Positions 47,101-54,024 of a stretch of DNA of 64,000 bases are shown here, in pieces. Source of the DNA: Sipunculus nudus (lineage: Eukaryota; Annelida; Sipuncula; Golfingiida; Sipunculidae); assembly GCA_026874595.1 (NCBI GenBank), contig CM049308.1, positions 37,158,527-37,222,526 on the forward strand, in the 5' to 3' direction. The notes below the pieces were generated by a model, which ran no database searches, was not told the origin of the DNA, and saw nothing but the letters and a program-made list of their open reading frames with translations. The position numbers were made by a program, and so were the translations under genes. Every line of letters starts with the position of its first letter. The first letter of the stretch is position 1.

Positions 47101-48475
47101 TCTAGATGATAACTCCAGTTTGGATTGACACATTGGTTTCAAACTTGCCTTATATATTACAATCAAAGTAAGAACAATATTTATTTTGGGGTCACAAGGT
47201 CATGGTGAAGATCACAGGACCCACATCTTTAAAGAGATTGTGGATGCATTAGTTGTCAACCAAATTTTTAACCCCAAACCTTTCATCTTTCACATATGGC
47301 TTACCCACCCACAGTGGAAGAAATCTGTAGATTTTGAGGTCACCAGGCCAGTGGAAAAAATCTGTAGATTTTGAGGTCACCAGGCCAAAGGTCAAGGTCA
47401 CTGGACCCACCTTTAAAAAAACCTTCCATCTTTCACATTTGGCTTCCTTGCAATAAGAGAAGCATCCTTTAAGGTTGAAGCTGCAACGTAAAAGATCAAG
47501 GTCATACAAACCACTTCTTTAAAAAGCATGTGCATGCATTGTTAGCAAAGTTTTTATCCCAAACCTTTCATCTTTCACTTATGGATCACCTAACAATAGG
47601 GAAGAACAGTATTGATTTGATATCACAAGGTCAAAAGTCAAGGTCACAGGACCATCCAGCTGGTTTATATGCTGACCAGGCTCACAGTTTAATACATCAG
47701 ATATAATAATGCCTCTGTTGCTTGGGATGGTCCACTCCTATATCTTTATACACACCTAGCACTGATTCAAAACTTTCCTCAAACATCTTTGTTCAGTTGT
47801 TTAAATACTGATTTGAGTCAGTTCCCTCTGTCTCTGCATGTAATCAGGTAGTTAATTATATTTTTTTTTCAAGCATTACTCAGCCCGCACTGGATGTCTA
47901 TAGGCCTTTTGCAGGCCCCTTCCTGACCTGTCAGTGTTCTAGTATTCCCAGCTTTACTGGAATATGTGCCTTTTCAGGCTCAGAAAATTAGTGGTATTCC
48001 TACTGTCAAGGAGATTACAGGGCAGGGGCTTCTGACAGTTGTTACTCCAGTCCTGTAATCTCCTTGCTACTAAAGAGGGCATCTCCATCTTCTTTTAGGA
48101 ATCTCCATGATCACAAGAAAAAGGACATAAATAGGTATGGTAAATCAAAACCCTTATAACATGAGTATTATTGTAGGGTGTTAGACCATTCATAATTTGA
48201 TTAAAATAAGTAACTAACACTAGATAATTTATTTTAAATGTATTGACAAATAAGAGTGAGCTTGCATGGCTGTTGTGAGAATCTCTTAAGACATCTATAC
48301 TATTTTATAGTATAACTATACTATTTTTGTTGTTTTATTTTTGTAGAAGGGTAAGCAGCTAAATGTAGTTCATCGGCATCCAACCCTGTTACACTTGATG
48401 TTGATAAATGAAACCAAGCTGATCACAGCCTCCCCAGAAAGTCCTGGAAGTGTGACAGTCCTCAGCTACTGGTAA
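12304..48475 (+). CDS. F-box/WD40-repeat protein, putative SCF ubiquitin ligase substrate receptor (11 coding exons)
   Basis: The 11 exons join in consistent phase to 1,341 coding bases (446 residues). Residues about 13-56 form an F-box (LPKELSEEILSYLSARDLSK, then W44), expected to bind SKP1. Residues 97-130 resemble the FBXW7-type linker (RWKSIFIRAHHLKINWERG). About eight WD40 blades follow (from residue 133) with GH and W-D or equivalents: GHKEKV...IWD, VHSDVI...VFD, a degenerate third blade, GHTDEI...LWD, GHREVV...IWS, GHSGEV...VWS, EHLGIV...IWD and a C-terminal strand ending VTVLSYW. The role is inferred: presenting substrates for ubiquitination through the propeller. Architecture resembles FBXW7, but the protein is shorter and, aligned by eye, the blade 3-4 positions of FBXW7's phosphodegron arginines hold D, S and E, so it is not called FBXW7. 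The start is supported by an in-frame TAA at 12283. The last eleven codons coincide with the first unit of the 3' minisatellite. Confidence 0.9.
12813..12940 (+). CDS. Exon 2: end of F-box and linker
   Basis: The acceptor GCCCACCAG completes Trp54 and reads LHHCLVRNW, the helix that normally ends an F-box, then a basic linker ending SPVFHDP. The donor is CCAG|GTCAGA. 128 bases, entering in phase 2 and leaving in phase 1. Confidence 0.9.
13623..13775 (+). CDS. Exon 3: linker helix and start of blade 1
   Basis: The acceptor TTTGTTTTGACAG is followed by EPEDCTLAPMTRWKS and the conserved WKSxxIRxHxLxxNWxRG linker pattern, then RGHKEKVTC, the first GH of the propeller. The donor is AATG|GTAAGA. 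153 bases. Confidence 0.92.
14585..14703 (+). CDS. Exon 4: WD40 blades 1-2
   Basis: The acceptor CTGCTGCCAG leads to SLLVTGSADKTMRIWDVLTG, a canonical WD repeat, and ends with VHSDVINCVTIK. The donor is AAAG|GTAGCC. 119 bases, leaving in phase 0. Confidence 0.93.
14704..15243 (+). other. Intron 4
   Basis: Contains a run of about 15 G (14898-14912) and otherwise plain AT-rich sequence. Confidence 0.8.
15244..15392 (+). CDS. Exon 5: WD40 blades 2-3
   Basis: The acceptor TTAATATTTCCAG precedes KNTIVTGCSDCTVRVFDAST, the second blade. The third blade starts with a degenerate GSSSIDKLAFNG in place of GH and ends IIVTASSDK. The donor is ACAA|GTAAGA. 149 bases. Confidence 0.93.
15570..16125 (+). 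mobile_element. Family E repeat, copy 1 (intron 5)
   Basis: Begins near GAGGGGACATATTATGGTAT, continues with ACCATCCGTCCTTCTG and GTCTGTCTGTCC, and holds two related core units (GAGGTCAGAGGTCAC recurs). It ends with a hairpin GCACC-GTTTGC-GGTGC followed by TCTTGTTC. No coding capacity. The ends match the shared 5' and 3' design of the other families. Confidence 0.7.
16266..16338 (+). CDS. Exon 6: end of blade 3 and GH of blade 4
   Basis: The acceptor GTTGTTGTCAG completes Lys237. It encodes TVKVCLLSTSKLQHILRGHT; the usual W-D at the end of blade 3 is replaced by CL. It ends DEIE before the donor AGAG|GTGTAG. Only 73 bases. Confidence 0.9.
16339..18416 (+). other. Introns 6 and 7, no other feature
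   Basis: Intron 6 (16339-17376) and intron 7 (17489-18416) flank exon 7. A C-rich run (17803-17816) and a short AT run (17838-17851) lie in intron 7. No repeat boundary or conserved-looking block is apparent. Confidence 0.6.
17377..17488 (+). CDS. Exon 7: WD40 blade 4
   Basis: The acceptor GTCATCATTTCAG leads in phase 0 to CLSLYGHMALTGSWDSTLIL, then WDVVKGK and the next GH (LQGHRE). The donor is GAAG|GTACAA. 112 bases, leaving in phase 1. Confidence 0.93.
18417..18541 (+). CDS. Exon 8: WD40 blade 5
   Basis: The acceptor TTCATGGTAG restores Val299 and reads VTCCQFDEKKIISGSGDATV, RIWSTTDG and LLGHSGEV. The tract before the acceptor (TTTTCTTTTGTTC) is pyrimidine-rich. The donor is GTG|GTGAGT. 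125 bases. Confidence 0.93.
18600..19105 (+). mobile_element. Family E repeat, copy 2 (intron 8)
   Basis: Closely parallels 15590-16105: ACATATTAT, ATACCCACCATCTGTCC, GTCTGTTAACAAGAAGTGTC, GATGAATATGATGGATTTTG and GAGGTCAGAGGTCACTGCAC in the same order and orientation. It stops at ATAATGCACC, lacking the second hairpin arm and the CTTGT end, so it is 3'-truncated. Confidence 0.7.
20131..20206 (+). CDS. Exon 9: WD40 blade 6
   Basis: The acceptor CATTTTGTTACAG leads to YCLRYNKEVIASGSSDSTVR then VWSID. The donor is GATG|GTGAGT. 76 bases, leaving in phase 1 and requiring an exon starting with two codon-completing bases; exon 10 satisfies this. Confidence 0.93.
20215..20550. repeat. Tandem repeat, about 64-bp unit x 5
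   Basis: Units contain TACATAACACAAGAGTCTGG, then TATACCTCACAATATATATC, then ATGATACAGC and TATTAAAA. They lie just inside intron 9, 10 bases after the exon 9 donor. The middle units are the most alike. Confidence 0.9.
20551..21234 (+). other. Intron 9, unassigned part
   Basis: AT-rich intronic sequence without a recognised repeat or coding segment. Confidence 0.5.
21235..23140 (+). mobile_element. Tandem array (about 278-bp unit) ending in a family A 3' terminus
   Basis: ATCACTCATATCTCTGTAGT recurs at about 21802, 22079 and 22357. Units carry CCGTTTGACCAATTGGGCC, TTTTGCATGTGTATAGATCT and a GGTGGCGCCACC-like palindrome (best at 21610-21625). Beyond 22640 the units become degenerate and resemble family A units. 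The end is AGCTGAGCTTCATGG followed by TTCATTGGTCACTTGCT, the family A 3' signature. The 5' cap is not clear. Confidence 0.65.
23141..27632 (+). other. Intron 9, distal part
   Basis: Mostly unannotated. It contains a T10G17-type homopolymer junction (23291-23319) and a block at 23705-23800 (GTGTCCAGAGGTGGAGGAAA, then CCAGAGAAAACCACC) resembling a dispersed repeat known to me from mollusc and other marine invertebrate sequence. The part from about 24900 to 25950 is less repetitive and more compositionally even than its surroundings. Confidence 0.45.
27633..27748 (+). CDS. Exon 10: blade 6-7 junction and blade 7
   Basis: The acceptor TTCTCTTTGAAG was chosen because only this AG restores the phase; it completes Gly366 and reads IIRFVLREHLGIVRC, then IDDDKLISGGDRKKIVIWDW. 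The donor is GAAG|GTAACG. 116 bases. The nearby TTGTAG at 27611-27615 would break the phase. Confidence 0.88.
28305..28611. mobile_element. MITE of about 0.3 kb with 34-bp TIRs
   Basis: AGACCAAAAAAAAAAGGTAT then GGTTCTCAGGCAC at the left is mirrored by GTGCCTGAGAACCATACC then TTTTATTTTTTTGGCCT at the right. TA abuts both ends (28305 and 28610 region), as in Tc1/mariner-type target duplications. No coding capacity. Confidence 0.75.
28612..30313 (+). mobile_element. Family D repeat: 180-bp tandem units, 5'-truncated
   Basis: CTTTTGACCGTTTTACCGCT recurs at 28632, 28812, 28991 and 29171, and again in diverged form near 30031 and 30211, giving a 180-bp period. The array is split by a nested family D-prime element (29250-29930). 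The 3' end is TGCCCC-AGG-CGGGGGCA, a hairpin, then CCGACACATCTAGT. No coding capacity; each unit has AAAATTTCATGAAAAATAGA. Confidence 0.75.
29250..29930 (+). mobile_element. Family D-prime repeat nested in the family D array
   Basis: Starts TTTTTAGCCC with the hairpin AGCCC-TCAGC...GCTGA-TGGGCT, then CTATTGTCGTCACC and a GTCTGTCCGGTGTCTGTCTG run. Core segments with GACCTTGACCCATTTTT and its variant GATCTTGACC repeat about twice (300-bp spacing). It ends ATTCTAG, after which the host unit resumes at TTTCGCAATGC, so the insertion left the neighbouring unit otherwise intact. Confidence 0.65.
30471..32616 (+). mobile_element. Family B repeat, copy 1
   Basis: Begins TTTAGCAAACATGTGAG, then GCAATGGTGTGGTGTCGTCT. 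The core has related blocks with TTGTTTAATATTTCA, GGTCATTGGTCA, AATTTCTCAGGAATAGC and GTGGCACCACCTGC. It ends with the hairpin GGCC-TGTT-GGCC followed by TTGTTT. The second copy starts at 61655 in the same orientation. Confidence 0.7.
32617..33391 (+). other. Intron 10, no feature seen
   Basis: AT-rich intronic sequence between two repeats; nothing recognised. Confidence 0.5.
33392..35629 (+). mobile_element. Family A repeat, longest copy (6 units of about 338 bp)
   Basis: The 5' hairpin AGCTCAGC-TGACT-TTC-AGTCA-T-GCTGAGCT (33394-33423) is followed by CTATAGCGATCACTCTTTG and a GTCCGTCTGTCTGTCCG run. CACAAAT-type anchors at 33484, 33821, 34158, 34496, 34837 and 35175 give a 337-341-bp unit. 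Each unit contains TTGATCATG-type words, CATCAGTTTCTGCAGACTGG and a GGTGGCGCCACC-type palindrome. The 3' end is TCAGCTGAGC, the inverse of the 5' arm, then the hairpin GACCCATGGGTC and ACTTGT. The copy keeps many CpGs in its 5' cap, suggesting it is relatively young. Confidence 0.85.
35630..37880 (+). other. Intron 10, no gene; T10/G16 homopolymer junction
   Basis: Plain intronic sequence. A T-run followed by about 16 G lies at 36580-36603. Confidence 0.55.
37882..39315 (+). mobile_element. Family C repeat: 145-bp unit x 8
   Basis: The 5' end AGGGCCCCCCTTGACAAG then GCGGTGCCCTATAGTGATCA leads into CCGTCCTTCCGTCCATCCGTC. The units, anchored on ACTCAACAACAAC at 37986, 38131, 38276, 38420, 38561, 38706, 38851 and 38996, have a period close to 145 bp and contain CAGCTTTCCCAAATTCAC, GATGATTGGTACC and TATGGCCGCCACAGCCC. 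The 3' end is AGGGCCCT, GACCATTGTCGACC, then ACATCTAGT, almost identical to the last 10 bases of family D. Confidence 0.85.
39316..40483 (+). other. Intron 10, no feature seen
   Basis: AT-rich intronic sequence without recognised repeats or coding segments. Confidence 0.5.
40484..40720 (+). mobile_element. Family A-like repeat, 5' part only
   Basis: GCTCAGCTGACTATCAGTCA, CTATAGTCATGG and CCATCCGTCCGTTAG give the 5' cap. The core continues with GGCATGTTTTGAAAT, matching the sequence expected across the transposon insertion at 1089/4392. No 3' end is visible before the neighbouring MITE. Confidence 0.55.
40750..41026. mobile_element. hAT-like MITE with GGGGCGGAT ends
   Basis: AAGGGGCGGATACAGGAATTT plus a G-run at the left mirrors a C-run, CTAAATCCACCCCTG, at the right. 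The consensus CAGGGGCGGATCCAGG is typical of hAT-type non-autonomous elements (established knowledge). The left terminal C appears mutated to A, and no 8-bp target duplication can be recognised. Confidence 0.6.
41136..41175. repeat. (AT)n microsatellite
   Basis: About 40 bp of AT dinucleotides. Confidence 0.9.
41176..43214 (+). other. Intron 10, unique-looking sequence
   Basis: No repeat, splice-bounded exon or RNA gene is seen. The composition is more even than in the repeat-filled parts of this intron. Confidence 0.45.
43215..44500. repeat. Tandem repeat (about 120-150-bp unit x 3), third unit split by a family A element
   Basis: TTTGTGATATTATTATCAA, then GTCACC, TATTATGTGGTTTTCCTGGC and CTCCT recurs near 43218, 43335 and 43490. 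In the third unit the sequence runs to ACATGATTCT, is interrupted for about 870 bp, and resumes at 44414 with TTATAATATTATGTGG and CCTGGCCTCC. Confidence 0.75.
43542..44414 (+). mobile_element. Family A repeat with readable insertion boundaries
   Basis: Starts TAGCTTAGCTGACTGAAAGT then CATCTGAGCTATAGTGATCA; two units of about 340 bp; ends TCAGCTGAGTGTCATGG, the hairpin GGCC-AAT-GGGCC, and ACTAGT. The surrounding tandem unit supplies the empty site: GATTCT at the left, TTATAATATTATG at the right. No duplicated target longer than one or two T is evident. Confidence 0.8.
44501..46257 (+). other. Intron 10, unique-looking sequence
   Basis: No gene or repeat recognised. The block 44680-45560 is richer in GC and less repetitive than its surroundings and includes GTTGCCATGGTAACC, a near-palindromic RFX/X-box-like word, at 45429-45443. 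Confidence 0.45.
46258..47690 (+). mobile_element. Family F repeat, interrupted by a LINE tail
   Basis: Starts AAAAGGTACCCTATAGTAAT then CACCC and a GTTTGTCTGATTGTCAGTCTG stretch. Core units carry GATAACTCCAGTTTGGATTG (46341 and 47107) and GGTCAAGGTCAC-type words. The 3' end is not certain; no hairpin plus CTTGT was located, so the right limit is approximate. Confidence 0.55.
46531..46999 (+). mobile_element. 5'-truncated LINE/SINE tail with a 14-bp target duplication
   Basis: ACATATTTTGCTTA occurs at 46517-46530 and again at 47000-47013, flanking 469 bp that end TATCAATAAAATCTTTCAAA then CAAAC. An exact direct repeat plus a polyadenylation signal near the 3' end indicates target-primed insertion. 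No protein is encoded. A short hairpin-forming stretch (GAGCAAACC...AAGCCTTCAGGCTTGCGCTC) lies at about 46890-46920. Confidence 0.8.
47691..48346 (+). other. Intron 10, last part
   Basis: AT-rich sequence ending in the exon 11 acceptor tract; nothing else recognised. Confidence 0.5.
48347..48475 (+). CDS. Exon 11: C-terminal strand and stop
   Basis: The acceptor TTTATTTTTGTAG leads in phase 0 to KGKQLNVVHRHPTLLHLMLI, then NETKLITASPESPG and SVTVLSYW, followed by TAA at 48473-48475. It lies 20.6 kb from exon 10. The bases from about 48440 to the stop match the unit of the adjoining minisatellite, so the final eleven codons may be repeat-derived or the repeat may have grown from them. Confidence 0.88.
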   Translation, partial: KGKQLNVVHRHPTLLHLMLINETKLITASPESPGSVTVLSYW

Positions 48476-51090
48476 TCTGTAAAAATTCTTGGAGTGTGAC
48501 AGTCCTGGATCAGCAACTGGTAACCTGTAACAGTTCTTGGAGTGTGACAGTCCTCAATTATTGTTAACCTGTGACAGTCCTGGGAGTGTGAAGGTCCTCA
48601 GCTACTGGTAACCTGTGATAGTCCTCAGTTATTCCTTACCTGTGACAGGCCTCGGAGTGTGACAGTCGTCAGCTATGGGTAACCTGTAACAGTTCTTTGA
48701 GTGAACTGGTCTTGGGGTGCTACTGGTAACCTGTGACAGTCTAAGGAATATGACAATCCTCAGCTACTGGTAACCTATGACAGTCAAAGGAATATAACAA
48801 TCCTCAGCTACTGGTAATCTGCTACAATTCTTGCAGTGTGATAGTCCCTGATACGGGTAACCTGGTACAGTCACTGGGAACATGTGACAGTCCTCAGCTA
48901 CTGGTAACCTGTAACAGTTCATGGAGTGTGACAGTCCTCAGGTACTGGTGACCTGGGACTGTTGTGGGAGTGTGACAGTTCTCAGCAGCTGGAAAATTGT
49001 GACAGTCCTCAGTAAGTGTTAACCTGTGTCAGTCCTGGGAGTATGACAGTCCTCACTTTCTTTGTAACCTGTGACAGTCCTGGGAGTATGACAGTTCTCA
49101 CTTTCTGGTAACCTGTGTCAGTCCTGGGAGTATGACAGTCCTCACTTTCTGGTAACCTGTGACAGGCCTGGGAGTATGAAAGTCCTCACTTTCTGGTAAC
49201 CTGTGACAGTCCTGGGAGTATGACAGTCCTCACTTTCTTTAAACCTGTAACAGTCCTGGGAGTATGCCAGTCCTCACTTTCTGGTAACCTGTGACAGTCC
49301 TGGGAGTATGGCAGTCCGCACTTTCTTGTAACCTGTGACAGTCCTGGGAGTATGACAGTCCTCACTTTCTTTTAACATGTAACAGTCCTTGGAGCGTGAA
49401 GGTCCTCAGCTACTCGTAACCTGTGATAGTCCTCAGTTAGTCCTTACCTGTGACAGGCCTTGGAGTGTGACAGTCATCAGCTATTGGTAACCTGTAACAG
49501 TTCTTTGAGTGAACCTGTCTTTGGGCGCTACTGGTTACCTGTGACAGTCTAAGGAATATGACAATCCTCAGCTACTGGTAACCTATGACAGTCAAGGAAT
49601 ATGAAAATCCTCAGCTACTGGTAATCTGCTACAAATCTTGCAGTGTGATAGTCCCTGATACGGGTAACCTGGTACAGTCACTGGGAACATGTGACAGTCC
49701 TCAGCTACTGGTAACCTGTAACAGTTCATGGAGTGTGACAGTCCACAGCTAGTGGTTACCTGGGACTGTTGTGGGAGTGTGACAGTTCTCAGCAGCTGGA
49801 AAGTTGTGACAGTCCTCAGTAAGTATTAACCTGTGACAGTCCTGGGAGTATGACAGTCCTCACTTTCTGGTAACCTGTTACAGTCCTGGGAGTATGACAG
49901 TCCTAACTTTCTTGTAACCTGTAACAGTCCTCGGAGTATGACAGTCCTCACTTTTTGGTAACCTGTGACAGTCCTCAGAGTATGACAGTCCTGGAAGTGT
50001 GACAGTCCTCACTTTCTTGTAACCTGTGACAGTCCTGGGAGTATGACAGTCCTCACTTTTTTGCTACATGTAACAGTCTTGGGAGTGTGACAGTCCTCAC
50101 TTTCTTGTTACCTGTGACAGTCCTGGGAGTGTGGAAGTCCTCACTTTCTTGCTTCCTGTAACAGTCCTGGGAGTATGACTGTCCTCACTTTCTTATAACC
50201 TGTGACAGTCCTTGGAATATGACAGTCCTCACTTTCTAGTAACCGGTGATAGTCCTGGGAGTATGGCAGTCTACACTTTCTGGTAACCTGTGACAGTCCT
50301 GGGAGTATGATAGTCCCCCCTTTCTTGTTACCTGTGATTGTTCTCAGAGTATGACATTCCTCACTTTCTTTTAACCTGGGACCATCCTTGGTGTATGACA
50401 GTCCTCACTTTCTTTTAACCTGGGACAGTCCTTGGTGTATGACAGTCCTCACTTTCTTTTAACCTGGGACAGTCCTGGGAGTATGACAGTCCTCACTTTC
50501 TGGTAACCTGGGACAGTCCTTGGTGTATTACAGTCCTCACTTTCTTGCTTCCTGTAACAGTCCTGGGAGTATGACTGTCCTCACTTTCTTGTAACCTGTG
50601 ACAGTCCTTGGAATATGACAGTCCTGACTTTCTGGTAACCTGTGATAGTCCTGGGAGTATGGCAGTCTACACTTTTTGGTAACCTGTGACAGTCCTTGGA
50701 GTATGACAGTCCTCACCTTCTTTTAACCTGGGACAGTCCTTGGAGTATGACAGTCCTCACTTTCTGGTAACCTGGGTAAGTCCTGGGAGTATGACAGTCC
50801 TCACTTTCTGGTAACCTGGGACAGTCCTTGGAGTGTGACAGTCCTCACTTTCTGGTAACCTGGGACTGTCCTTGGAGTATGACAGTCCTCACCTTCTGGT
50901 AACCTGGGACAGTCCTTGGTGTATGACAGTCCTCACTTTCTTTTAACCTGGGACAGTCCTTGGAGTATGACAGTCCTCACTTTCTGGTAACCTGGGACAG
51001 TCCTGGGAGTGCGACAGTCCTCACTTTCTGGTAACCTGGGACAGTCCCGGGAATAAGACAAACCTGTGACAGTTCTCGGAGTGAAATGGT
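48440..51090 (+). repeat. 44-bp minisatellite, about 60 units, overlapping the stop codon
   Basis: The consensus unit is GTCCTGGGAGTATGACAGTC, then CTCACTTTCT or CTCAGCTACT, then GGTAACCTGTGACA. The first recognisable unit is coding: AGTCCTGGAAGTGTGACAGT, then CCTCAGCTACTGGTAA, ending in the stop. A higher-order period of about 808 bp is visible: GAAGGTCCTCAGCTACT at 48590 and 49398, and GTTGTGGGAGTGTGACAGTT at 48961 and 49768. CTTTCT-type units dominate to the right. Units decay near 51060. Confidence 0.95.
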
Positions 51091-51150
51091 CATCATTACT
51101 GTATACATTGAATGTTACAATAGTCTTGCCACAGTCAACAGCCACATGAA

Positions 51151-51156
51151 AATAAA
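51151..51156 (+). promoter_or_regulatory. Candidate polyadenylation signal of the F-box/WD40 gene
   Basis: AATAAA is the first such hexamer I find after the stop codon, just beyond the minisatellite. If used, the 3' UTR would be about 2.7 kb and consist almost wholly of minisatellite. Another AATAAA lies at about 51418. Confidence 0.4.
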
Positions 51157-52685
51157 ACTATCACTTGCAGAGGTTGACACTGATATTTTGTAAGTTTTGC
51201 TTAGTTCTCAGTTGAAAGGGATATATGTCAGTTAAGTAGTGTATTTGTTTGCATTGTAAGTAAACATTCTCGTTGATCATCACATGTTCACACTGGCAGA
51301 CCAAGTCTTCCACACAATAAGATCAGGAACATGTAAAACTTTAGATGGCCATTAGTCAACAAGCACATGATATGGATTGTCAGACAAAGTTAATTATAAT
51401 GGCAATTTAAAAATGTAATAAAATTTTGGCCAAACTTTCACTCTCATGGTTTCATATTTGAAATGGCTCATACAGATATGTATATAAAGAGTTTTGATGT
51501 ATGTGTAAGTAGCTAAGGAATATTTAACCTTGTTTTTGGAAATTTGATTCTTTGTTATGTAATGAGTAGTCCTGAATATCCTGTGGTATTGTATTCAGAT
51601 ATTCTGGCAAAGTCCTTGTGTTTCTGTATGTTGTCATATGTATTCATATGCTGATTTTGCTTATCTTTTTTTCATATATTTCTTGTGCTTTTAACCTTCC
51701 ATATGTGCCAAAGTTCATATATTTTGCCAGTGTTATAAAATAATGTGTGGGATATGTTTAGAACATATAGATATATATCAATTTGATTTAAAATAGGATT
51801 CAATGACTTTTTCTATGAGATTAGAAAAGACCTATATATTGACATATGCACAGGCCAGGACCTAAGCCAACTTAAAGTTTGGTTGCATTTTGCACAGGAA
51901 GTATAATAGAATGCAAATGTGGTTAGAATATGTTTATTAGTTTTCCCTTATAATATTCATTCCATATATTATATATATCAATTTGATTTTTGTACAGAGT
52001 CAGGATATATTTGTCAGATTGTAATAATGTGCCAAAGTAAACATCTCTTCTAATAGACATACACAGAGAGCAAAAACTGAAGACACAGCTTGAAGACACT
52101 AGCATGGTCGAGGGTATACTATGATGTACAATATAATATTCTCAATCTGTATGGTATTTGATGAATAACAAGGGCAGATCCATTATTTTAGGTGAAAAAA
52201 GTGTCCAACCCAGGTAGGTTAATAAGAACAAAAAAGGTCTCAGGTCTCCTATAGGGAGGGTCTACATTGCTAAAATTGGTTTAAAAGTGTGTGTTGGATA
52301 AGGCAAGTTGGTGGTCCAAACTTTGTGGACCCCCTGTTCCCTGTGGATCTGATAATGTATGTATTCTGCAGTTGTTTGATTTGTTTGTTGAAAGCTGGTA
52401 TTGTTCAGTATTTGCTTGATGACAGATCGACAAATCATAATTTTAAACAATGGTTGTAATTTATTGTGTCGAGTTGTCATTTATGTATCTTTTAACGTCC
52501 TGGTGACCACCAGGAAACAAGAGTATGAAACAAAGTCAACCAAGCATTGAAGCATGCACCCAGTAGTTACAACCACATTCATGGAGGAAAATGTCATGGG
52601 CAGGGGCAGGTTAAGGGGTAGCCATGAGAACCCGACTCAGTGGGCACTTATATTGGGCTGGTAAGCTTAACTTGAGTTGTGATAC
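51157..52685. other. No gene seen
   Basis: AT-rich, still CpG-poor sequence downstream of the gene; no exon, repeat array or RNA gene recognised. Confidence 0.5.
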
Positions 52686-52689
52686 AAGC

Positions 52690-53010
52690 CATATCGAGGA
52701 ATGCATTGCAGTGGTCTTCCATCATGCTGCATTCATATTGTGGTGAACAGCCCATAATCTTTACATTAAGCTATGTATGATGAATTGACACAAAAGTATA
52801 CATGTGAACTCACAACCCAAACTGAAACTCCATCTCCATGTTAACGAGTCATTTCCTCGCTTAAAAGTTGGCTGGTTATAGTAACCCATGCAGGCCATGC
52901 TTGTATTCATGTTGTCAGAAATTCAACAAACATGCTGAGTTAAAACAATTTTTTTTCACCCATGCTAGGTGTTGGTAGAATGTATACTCAAAAAGCTAAC
53001 GATTTGTCTG
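52690..53010 (+). repeat. Diverged duplication, copy 1
   Basis: Shares an ordered set of words with 56350-56640: CACAAAAG(A/T)ATACATGT, CCATCT, TGCTTGTATTC, GTCAG(A/T)AATTCAACAAA, GCTGAGTTA, and CTAACGATTT. Copy 1 has lost most CpGs that copy 2 retains, for example CCCATGCAGGCC against CCCGTGCGAGA. Confidence 0.6.
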
Positions 53011-53349
53011 GTTTATGTCAAGTGTCATTGTACTTATAGTCCATGAAACCTTGTCAGGAAAAAAGAAATAATTGCATCCTCAGACATAGAGCCTTCAAGT
53101 GCTTTCCCTGTTGAAGGATGTAATGGCACTCTGACAGCCAGTAAGCTGGTCATTGACTCTCTCATGTCAGGGGGACGAAATGGCGCTAGTTAAGGGGTGC
53201 TCCCCCACCTTTTTAGGAGAGCCCTGGTGTTCGTCATTGGTGTTGTTCGAAGACACCCCTTGTAAATGTTCTTTGTTAAATTACCCTATTGCTTTCATAT
53301 TTAACACGTTAGTATTGTATAGGAGGTTAATAATCCCCCCCCATGATTT

Positions 53350-54024
53350 TTAGCTCAGCTGACTAAGTCATCTGAGCTATAGCGATCACTCTTTGTCCGT
53401 CGTCCGTCTGGCCGTCCGGCCATCTGTCCATTAACATGGCACAAATCGAAACCACTGTACCTGGAATCTTCTTACTTGACATCAAGAGGGGTCCATGAAA
53501 CATCTTCTTGAAAACCTGAAATTAGGTCTCTGTTACCCATATCCTTCGAGCTATGGAGCTCCGAAGTACCCCCCAGAATAATGCAAAATTTGGTACAAAA
53601 GCTCAAGTATCTGAATAACTGCTGCATGATCACCATGATTCTTTGCATGAATATTGATCATGGGATCCTCCATCATTTCCTACAGACTGGTGGCACCACC
53701 TGTATTTTTTCCAATTTTTACGAATTTTTTCTCTTTTTTTTTTCAGACCTGCAATGAAACTGTCATCTGTTAACAGGGCACAAATTGTAACCACTGTACC
53801 TGGAATCTTTTTACTTGACATCAAGAGAGATCCATGAAAAATCTCATTGAAAACCTGAAATTAGGTTTCTGTTACCCATATCCTTCAAGCTATGGGGCTC
53901 CGAAATACCCCCCCCCACCGGAATAATGAAAAATTTGATGTCAATTATATTTCAAATACATCTTAAAATTCACTCTTTGTATTTTCAAGTTCAGCTGAGC
54001 GTCATGCCCCATGGGCCACTTGTC
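53350..54024 (+). mobile_element. Family A repeat, two units
   Basis: TAGCTCAGCTGACTAAGTCA, CTGAGCTATAGCGATCACTC, TTTGTCCGTCGTCCGTC form the 5' cap. Units start near 53440 and 53772. The end is TTCAGCTGAGCGTCATG, then the hairpin CCCATGGG and CCACTTGT. Confidence 0.8.

Noticed and set aside
12304-48475. Naming the gene FBXW7
   Set aside because: The architecture is similar, but the protein is short, blade 3 is degenerate and the key arginines are not apparent. Orthology cannot be shown without a phylogeny.
48440-51090. CRISPR array
   Set aside because: The units are directly adjacent and diverge gradually with no unique spacers, and the host is a eukaryote. It is a minisatellite.
50933-51145. 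Open frame on the minus strand over the minisatellite end
   Set aside because: It reads through repeat units; translation is a by-product of the 44-bp repeat.
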